From NCBI GenBank assembly GCA_027068085.1, contig JAMOUQ010000013.1, positions 1-48,376 of the forward strand: 48,376 nt of DNA, read 5' to 3'. How positions within the stretch are numbered: the stretch's first letter is position 1; each line of letters begins with the position of its first letter. Source of the stretch: Desulfobacteraceae bacterium. GTDB taxonomy: Bacteria; Desulfobacterota; Desulfobacteria; Desulfobacterales; Desulfosarcinaceae. This document shows, piece after piece, positions 44,296-48,376 of this stretch. Position numbers and translations under genes: made by a program. Below the pieces are notes generated by a model. It ran no database searches and was not told the DNA's origin. It was given only the letters and a program-made list of their open reading frames with translations.

Positions 44296-45084
44296 ATGGC
44301 GGCCAGAAAATTTTTCATCGTACTGGTTGTCCTCCTGGCTACCGGTCTTTTGGGAGGACAAGGCTGGACCTACATGATCACCGACAACTACTGGGGAGCG
44401 GCACCTGTAAATATTTCCAACAGAAACATTATCGGCGCCGAGAAACATTTCGGTATTTCCGGGATGGAGGTCAGTTATAATCATAGTCAAAAATATGATA
44501 TGGCTTCTTTCTCGGCCAGAATCTATTCCGATTATTTCGACTACGAGAGCTGGAGTAAATATCATACCTCCATCGGCGATCTTTTCATCAGCACCGACGG
44601 CTGGCATCCTGCCGGCACCGCACCTTACAGCCAAGACAACTTTTACAACGACGACGCGGAAGACTGGGAACTGGTTGTAACGCTCAAGAAGACTCTGCCG
44701 GACCCTTTCATTCCAGGTTATCACAATAGTGCCGGCGTTTATATCGTTGATGAAGACGGAATCATCCTTACCAAGAAATGGGTAAATTCATGGTCTGCCT
44801 ACCGTGAAGGCCAGGAGCTTTGGTACGACCCGCTGCCTTTCCAAGCCCAGGTTCCAGGGGCACATGCCTCCTGGACCCTCTACGAAGGATACCTAGATAT
44901 TTATGTCGTTTTTATGGGTACTTACATCCCTGAAGACCTAAATGGTTTTCACTGGACCTTTTCCTGTGGCAACAATGTCATCGAGGGCGGTACCGTGCCT
45001 GTCCCACCATCTTTGCTCCTGCTGGGCACGGGCCTGATCGGCCTGGTGGGTTTCCGCAAAAAATGGACAGGTGGCGAAAAATAA
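44296..45084 (+). CDS. Secreted protein with PEP-CTERM-like C-terminal sorting signal (YWG family, paralogue 2)
   Basis: A 262-residue paralogue of the preceding gene. Signal peptide about 1-24 (KFFIVLVVLLATGLLGG core), then MITDNYWGAAP. Conserved blocks: IIGAEKHFGISGM, ARIYSDYFDYESW, IGDLFISTDGWHPAGTAPY, EDWE, AYREGQELWY, and HWTFSCGNN with a lone mature Cys. The anchor is PVPPS, a hydrophobic stretch, then FRKKWTGGEK. A 35-bp stretch encoding the hydrophobic anchor is identical in DNA sequence to that of paralogue 1 (44123-44157 against 45022-45056). The ATG at 44296 follows a G-rich ribosome site; the open frame upstream has no signal peptide. No own promoter was found, so it is probably co-transcribed. 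Confidence 0.8.
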   Translation: MAARKFFIVLVVLLATGLLGGQGWTYMITDNYWGAAPVNISNRNIIGAEKHFGISGMEVSYNHSQKYDMASFSARIYSDYFDYESWSKYHTSIGDLFISTDGWHPAGTAPYSQDNFYNDDAEDWELVVTLKKTLPDPFIPGYHNSAGVYIVDEDGIILTKKWVNSWSAYREGQELWYDPLPFQAQVPGAHASWTLYEGYLDIYVVFMGTYIPEDLNGFHWTFSCGNNVIEGGTVPVPPSLLLLGTGLIGLVGFRKKWTGGEK

Positions 45085-45111
45085 CCCCCGCCTCTGTCCG
45101 GATCGGACCAG

Positions 45112-45149
45112 AAGGGCAAGGCCTCCCCTGCAGGCCTTGCCCTTTTTTT
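45112..45149 (+). terminator. Rho-independent terminator of the two-gene anchor-protein unit
   Basis: A 13-bp perfect stem AAGGGCAAGGCCT (45112-45124) with its complement (45132-45144), a 7-nt loop and a run of seven T. Textbook shape, 27 nt after the paralogue 2 stop, in the convergent gap before the FemAB-like gene. Confidence 0.93.
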
Positions 45150-45217
45150 ATTTCCGCAGCAGCCCGGAGCAAGCAGATACTTCAAGTCCCCGCCCGGATG
45201 ATGGGCTGGATGGCTGT

Positions 45218-46330
45218 TTACTCCGAGGCCCTGAATAGCGCCTCTGTCTCCGGCCTGTCCCCCGCCGTCGGGGCCCTGAAAACAATCAGCCTGGACAGCC
45301 CCCGGGCGTGGTAGCGCCGCCGCAGCCATTCCAGATCCTTTTGCCGTTCATCATCCTGTTCCCGGAGAAAGACAGCCCCTGCCAGCTGCCCCTTGTCCAG
45401 GAAGATGAACGGGTTTTGGGCGAGAAACTCCTGCACCGCCGGGCTGTAGCTGACCGGCCACAAAAAGAAAAAGCGCCTGTAACGTCCATGGACTTCCAGG
45501 CCCCACTTCTGCTTGTAGTTCAATACCCCGTCGTTTAGAAAGGCCCTCGATCCGCCCAGCCAGAAGTACTTCTGCTTGGTTGGCAAAAGATACTGGATAC
45601 AGAAATAGTACAGGGCGGCCGAAGCCCCCGAGCGCAGGTGGCGGTCATCGCCGTCCAGCACGGCCACCTTGTCCATGACCACCCCTTTTTCAGTATAGAT
45701 GAGAATCATCCCGGCGACGAACCGGTCACCGTCTTTGACAAAGAAAATCTCTCCATCGTAGCGCCGAAACCTTGATTCTATGTCTTCATATGAAGTTACC
45801 AGGGCCAGCCTGCCGTAATGCTTCTCCAGGTGGGGCAGGTACATGCGTCGGTAAAAAAAACGCAGCCACTTTTCATCCCTGACCACCCGGTATTCAAAGC
45901 CGTTGCGCCTGATTTTCCCGACTTCGTATTGCACCTTGCGGCGTTTGAAAACCTTTTTGATGAACTCCGGCTCAAGCAGCACCCTGCCGTCCACCCAGAG
46001 AGGAATCATGAAGTGCCGGGTCCCGGCCAGAAACGGCCTGAGCCAGGAAGCGCCCTCAAAGACCGCCAGGCCGTATTTGGCGCGGATTTTCCTGTTGAAA
46101 AGCGGCAAAGTCCAGATCCACCTGTCGCCAAGGGGCTTTTGCTCCAGTTCATGACCGGAAAAAAGATCCAGGAAATAATCCTTGCCGACCGGATGGCCGG
46201 CAAATAAAAGGTTCAGATCCTCGTTCTGGCCACCGCAGTCCCTGACCCTGACCGACCAGACCGGAACCTTCAGAATCCGCCGGATATTTTTTTTCAGTTT
46301 CGAATACCAGCCGGGTGAAAGAAGAGTCAT
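45218..46330 (-). CDS. FemAB/GNAT-fold acyltransferase-like protein, EPS-locus type
   Basis: A 370-residue cytoplasmic protein. Residues about 150-300 have the FemAB/BioF2-like GNAT pattern: FYRRMYLPHLEKHYG, EIFFVKDGDRFVAGMILIY, a helix SGASAALYYFCIQYLL, then YFWLGGSRAFLNDGVLNYK and QKWGLEV. Proteins of this fold transfer amino-acyl or acyl groups; members with this FLNDGVL...K.KWG ending are common in extracellular polysaccharide/exosortase regions, but the substrate here is unknown. The N-terminal 140 residues resemble no domain I can name. It is divergent from anchor-protein gene 3, and its own sigma-54 promoter match lies about 100 nt upstream. Convergent with gene 2. Confidence 0.68.
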   Translation of the reverse strand: MTLLSPGWYSKLKKNIRRILKVPVWSVRVRDCGGQNEDLNLLFAGHPVGKDYFLDLFSGHELEQKPLGDRWIWTLPLFNRKIRAKYGLAVFEGASWLRPFLAGTRHFMIPLWVDGRVLLEPEFIKKVFKRRKVQYEVGKIRRNGFEYRVVRDEKWLRFFYRRMYLPHLEKHYGRLALVTSYEDIESRFRRYDGEIFFVKDGDRFVAGMILIYTEKGVVMDKVAVLDGDDRHLRSGASAALYYFCIQYLLPTKQKYFWLGGSRAFLNDGVLNYKQKWGLEVHGRYRRFFFLWPVSYSPAVQEFLAQNPFIFLDKGQLAGAVFLREQDDERQKDLEWLRRRYHARGLSRLIVFRAPTAGDRPETEALFRASE

Positions 46331-46431
46331 AAAAACAAAGTCCTTTCCTTGGCGTCACCAAAACGGCCCACAAGCATCCCGGCAGCGCGAGCTCCCGTCC
46401 TTATCGTCATTACCGGCCTGAACCTCAATAA

Positions 46432-46447
46432 AGCATCTACCATGCCA
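46432..46447 (-). promoter_or_regulatory. Sigma-54 (-24/-12) promoter, FemAB-like gene
   Basis: On the minus strand TGGCATGGTAGATGCT matches TGGCAYR-N4-TTGCW except for A in place of T at the first -12 base. GG and GC spacing is exact. It lies about 101 nt before the FemAB-like ATG. Confidence 0.6.
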
Positions 46448-46534
46448 AACATGCTTAACAGCCATGGATATTCAGTGCAACAACGGTCCGCAACCGACAT
46501 TCGAACGTTTTTAGCTCATATAAAGCCAAAACAA

Positions 46535-46554
46535 GTATGTAAATTTTTTCATAT
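46535..46554. promoter_or_regulatory. Imperfect copy of the palindromic enhancer-like site
   Basis: GTATGTAAATTTTTTCATAT matches the perfect palindrome at 43175-43194 in 17 of 20 positions. It lies between the two divergent sigma-54 promoters, about 100 bp from one and 150 bp from the other, so a single site could serve both. The region is A/T-rich, so chance similarity must be allowed for. Confidence 0.4.
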
Positions 46555-46692
46555 CAATACATTTTTTGTTACATTTTTTACCCATATATCTTATTAAATC
46601 ATATCATACTTTCGACCAAATTGCATTGCCATTACGCATTACGGCTTGATTTTATTGTTCATATAAACTCATCCCGGGCATTGTGAAAACAA

Positions 46693-46708
46693 TGGCATAT
46701 TAGTTGCT
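46693..46708 (+). promoter_or_regulatory. Sigma-54 (-24/-12) promoter, anchor-protein gene 3
   Basis: TGGCATATTAGTTGCT matches TGGCAYR-N4-TTGCW at every defined position. It lies about 155 nt before the start codon, giving a leader of about 140 nt. Confidence 0.78.
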
Positions 46709-46862
46709 TATTTTATTGTTCGCTTACACACTCTCCAGTTCCATCGGACAACAAGGTTCTACAGACAGGTTCCACAGACAACCAGGGTTCCACCGGACGG
46801 TTAGGCTTACACTTTGGCTGCCGCAGCCATGAACAACCATATCTGTACGATAGGAGGTAATG

Positions 46863-47708
46863 ATGAAAAAAAGGCGACTATTATTGATATCAAGCCTGGC
46901 TTTGCTGATGGTTTGGGGCCTGGGCGGTACGGCAATGGCCGACCTGAGTTATACCATTGTCGACAATTACTGGGGGGGAGCCCCTTCCCCTAATACGGTT
47001 AAAAATGCCGATGTAATAGGTGATAAGAATAAATTCGATATCGCATCGATCACAGTATTCACCGACGACCAATACAAGCTTGGAGGAGTCACCATAAAGA
47101 GCAAGTATTTCCTGGCAGAAAACTATAAAAACCTGCTCAAGAAGAATATTACAATGGGAGATCTCTTTATCAGCGATGACGGCTGGAGCCCTGTTGGAAC
47201 GGCTGCTAACCACTGGGCATCAGATACTGGTAAAGTGTCTGGTACTACTGATTGGGAATTCGTTATTGTCACAGAAAAGCCAACCGCAGATAATTACAGC
47301 AAAGATACACTTTATAATACATGGTATTATTATACTAGTGATGGTGAAATAGTGTATTCTACTGCACCAAGTAGTCAAACAGCCTGGTATAGGGCGGACC
47401 AAGAAGTTTCCTTTAAGACTTTTATTGATGATGAGAATAACGATGAGAATAACCATCCCTCTGGTAAGTGGTCTTTCACAACTCAGCAGGAAAACGGAGT
47501 TTGGTGGGCCTACATGACGATTAAGGACTGGAACCTTTACAAATTATTCAAGGATAATTGGAATAATCTGGCCGTAAGTTACACCATGTCCTGTGCCAAC
47601 GATAGTGCCCAGGGCGCCGTGCCTGTCCCGCCGTCTCTGCTCCTGCTGGGCACCGGATTGATCGGCATGGTCGGTTTCCGCAAAAAATCCAAGGGCGGCG
47701 AGAGCTGA
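46863..47708 (+). CDS. Secreted protein with PEP-CTERM-like C-terminal sorting signal (YWG family, paralogue 3)
   Basis: A 281-residue paralogue. Signal peptide MKKRRLLLISSLALLMVWGL with cleavage near AMA-DL, then TIVDNYWGGAP. Shared blocks: ADVIGDKNKFDIASI, MGDLFISDDGWSPVGTA, DWEF, MSCAND with a lone mature Cys, and the anchor PVPPS, a hydrophobic stretch (one Met in place of Leu), FRKKSKGGES. AGGAGG lies 5 nt before the ATG at 46863; an in-frame ATG also lies at 46860. Codons in the central part are much richer in A and T than in neighbouring genes (many AAT, AAA, GAT, TAT), pointing to a different history from the dcw genes. A 12-bp tandem repeat encodes DENNDENN. Confidence 0.8.
   Translation: MKKRRLLLISSLALLMVWGLGGTAMADLSYTIVDNYWGGAPSPNTVKNADVIGDKNKFDIASITVFTDDQYKLGGVTIKSKYFLAENYKNLLKKNITMGDLFISDDGWSPVGTAANHWASDTGKVSGTTDWEFVIVTEKPTADNYSKDTLYNTWYYYTSDGEIVYSTAPSSQTAWYRADQEVSFKTFIDDENNDENNHPSGKWSFTTQQENGVWWAYMTIKDWNLYKLFKDNWNNLAVSYTMSCANDSAQGAVPVPPSLLLLGTGLIGMVGFRKKSKGGES
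47430..47453 (+). repeat. 12-bp tandem duplication inside anchor-protein gene 3
   Basis: GATGAGAATAAC occurs twice in tandem, in frame, encoding DENN-DENN. The exact identity of the copies suggests a recent slippage event. Confidence 0.8.
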
Positions 47709-47712
47709 CTGG

Positions 47713-47750
47713 AAGCAGGGGCGGGCAGGTTCAGCTTGCCCCTGCTCTTT
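47713..47750 (+). terminator. Rho-independent terminator of anchor-protein gene 3
   Basis: AGCAGGGGC (47713-47721) pairs with GCCCCTGCT (47737-47745), followed by CTTTT. It starts 5 nt after the stop codon. Confidence 0.8.
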
Positions 47751-47827
47751 TGCAGGTTGAATCAGATTAAACAGTCCGGCACCAAAGTGTAAAGTTTCCG
47801 CGGCAAGAAAGTCCGCGGTACCGCATT

Positions 47828-47863
47828 AAAAAAGGCAAAGTCGTTATCGACTTTGCCTTTTCT
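47828..47863. terminator. Bidirectional Rho-independent terminator
   Basis: A 13-bp perfect stem AAAGGCAAAGTCG (47831-47843) with its complement, a 4-nt loop, A-run on one side and T-run on the other. It closes both the plus-strand anchor-protein transcript and the minus-strand tyrosine kinase transcript. Confidence 0.88.
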
Positions 47864-47895
47864 TCTTTCAGCCTGATGGGAAAATGCTGAAGCAG

Positions 47896-48376
47896 CTACC
47901 CGGTCCGGGGAGCCCTGTTGAGGATGAATCCCAGAAACCTTTCCCGGGGAATCAGCTCCAGGGCCTGGCGGATGTCGTTCATGGAAGTCTTGCCGTACTC
48001 CACCACCAGAGCGATGCAGTCCACCAGGGGGGCAAAGGCCATGGCATCGGCCCGGTCCAGGATGGCCGGCACATCGAAGATTATGTAACGGTCTTTGTAC
48101 CTCAGCTTCATGTCCTGCACCAGGTTCTGCATCCTGGGAGATGCCAGCACCTCGGTACCGTCAGGGGTTCTCTGGCCTCCCGAGATCAGGGTGAACCCGC
48201 CCACTTCCGGCCACACGATGACTTCATGCAACGGCTTGCCGTGCAAGAGGTAATCCATCAGCCCGAACTCGGCATCAAGTCCCAGGTAGCGGCAAATTGG
48301 CTGGTTGCGCAGATCGGCATCCACCAGCAAAACGGTACGGTGATACTGCCGGGCAAAGGCGGCCGCCAGGTTGACC
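47896..48376 (-). CDS. EPS/exosortase-locus tyrosine autokinase (CpsD/CapB family), 5'-truncated by window edge
   Basis: The C-terminal 160 codons of a bacterial tyrosine kinase; the gene runs off the right edge, where VNLAAAFARQY is the helix that follows the Walker A loop. Walker A' LLVDADLRN, RYIIFDVPAILDRADA (Walker B region, Pro-Ala where DTPP or DLPP is usual), and VDCIALVVEYGKTSMNDIRQAL fit the XrtA-associated autokinase subfamily (TIGR03018-like). It ends FILNRAPRTG without the C-terminal tyrosine cluster typical of Wzc-type BY-kinases. These kinases control chain length and export of exopolysaccharide. Its presence suggests that an EPS locus, possibly with exosortase, continues to the right. 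Confidence 0.85.
   Translation of the reverse strand, partial: VNLAAAFARQYHRTVLLVDADLRNQPICRYLGLDAEFGLMDYLLHGKPLHEVIVWPEVGGFTLISGGQRTPDGTEVLASPRMQNLVQDMKLRYKDRYIIFDVPAILDRADAMAFAPLVDCIALVVEYGKTSMNDIRQALELIPRERFLGFILNRAPRTG

Larger units (their letters stand above)
46331..46862. other. A/T-rich divergent promoter region
   Basis: About 530 bp without a gene between the FemAB-like gene and anchor-protein gene 3. It holds a minus-strand sigma-54 match (46432-46447), an operator-like site (46535-46554), a plus-strand sigma-54 match (46693-46708), and a TTCTACAGACAGG/TTCCACAGACAAC short direct repeat near 46758-46782. A TAGGAGGT ribosome site ends it. Confidence 0.6.

Noticed and set aside
46741-46800. 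Short direct repeats (TTC-x-ACAGACA) as a CRISPR remnant
   Set aside because: Two copies only, about 12 bp each, with almost no spacer; more likely chance or a minor duplication.
47791-47820. Double CCGCGG sequence near 47798 and 47813 as an attachment site
   Set aside because: Six-base palindromes only, with no integrase or tRNA nearby; the neighbouring strong terminator explains the region.

Overview
The window comes from a GC-rich, Gram-negative bacterium, most likely a member of the Desulfobacterota (former Deltaproteobacteria). Grounds: outer-membrane and OmpA-type proteins, a meso-DAP type MurE, cysteine-bearing PAS hybrid kinases, PurH split into two genes, exosortase-type (PEP-CTERM-like) secreted proteins, and an intergenic palindrome of a kind I associate with this phylum. 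The phylum is inferred from protein character, not from a marker gene search. No tRNA, rRNA, CRISPR array, transposase or integrase was seen.

Layout. (1) 90-8497 (+): two paralogous secreted DUF11-like proteins followed by a 1946-residue multidomain outer-membrane protein (DUF11, carboxypeptidase-regulatory-like, OmpA, Ig-like and barrel regions), probably one surface-assembly operon. (2) 8475-15816 (-): two large PAS hybrid histidine kinases flanking a CaCA-family Na+/Ca2+-type exchanger. (3) 15817-16278: a terminator and a long imperfect palindromic repeat. (4) 16279-22683 (-): a tight five-gene set, read in the order GspE/PilB-like ATPase with eight 28-residue N-terminal repeats, MinD/ParA-like ATPase, HD hydrolase, stand-alone IMP cyclohydrolase, stand-alone AICAR transformylase. 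(5) 22684-39954 (+): a complete dcw cluster mraZ-rsmH-ftsL-ftsI-murE-murF-mraY-murD-ftsW-murG-murC-murB-ftsQ-ftsA-ftsZ, with a sigma-70-type promoter and three 10-bp-phased MraZ-type boxes directly before mraZ. (6) 40063-43054 (+): a radical SAM protein and an ExeA/GspA-type AAA ATPase of the kind found in exosortase/EPS loci. (7) 43055-48376: an accessory extracellular-matrix region with three paralogous secreted proteins that share a Tyr-Trp-Gly motif near the mature N-terminus and a PVPPS-type C-terminal anchor, a FemAB/GNAT-like protein, and a truncated EPS tyrosine kinase at the right edge.

The most interesting part is region 7. Three sigma-54 (-24/-12) promoter matches with the correct internal spacing lie about 100-155 nt upstream of the first and third anchor-protein genes and of the divergent FemAB-like gene. 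Upstream of the first one are two near-perfect palindromes (TGAAA-N4-TTTCA core) whose centres are 31 bp apart, about three helical turns, placed where an enhancer-binding activator would sit. A weaker copy lies between the two divergent promoters. This looks like a small RpoN-controlled regulon for a previously uncharacterised family of surface/matrix proteins carrying a non-standard exosortase-type sorting signal.
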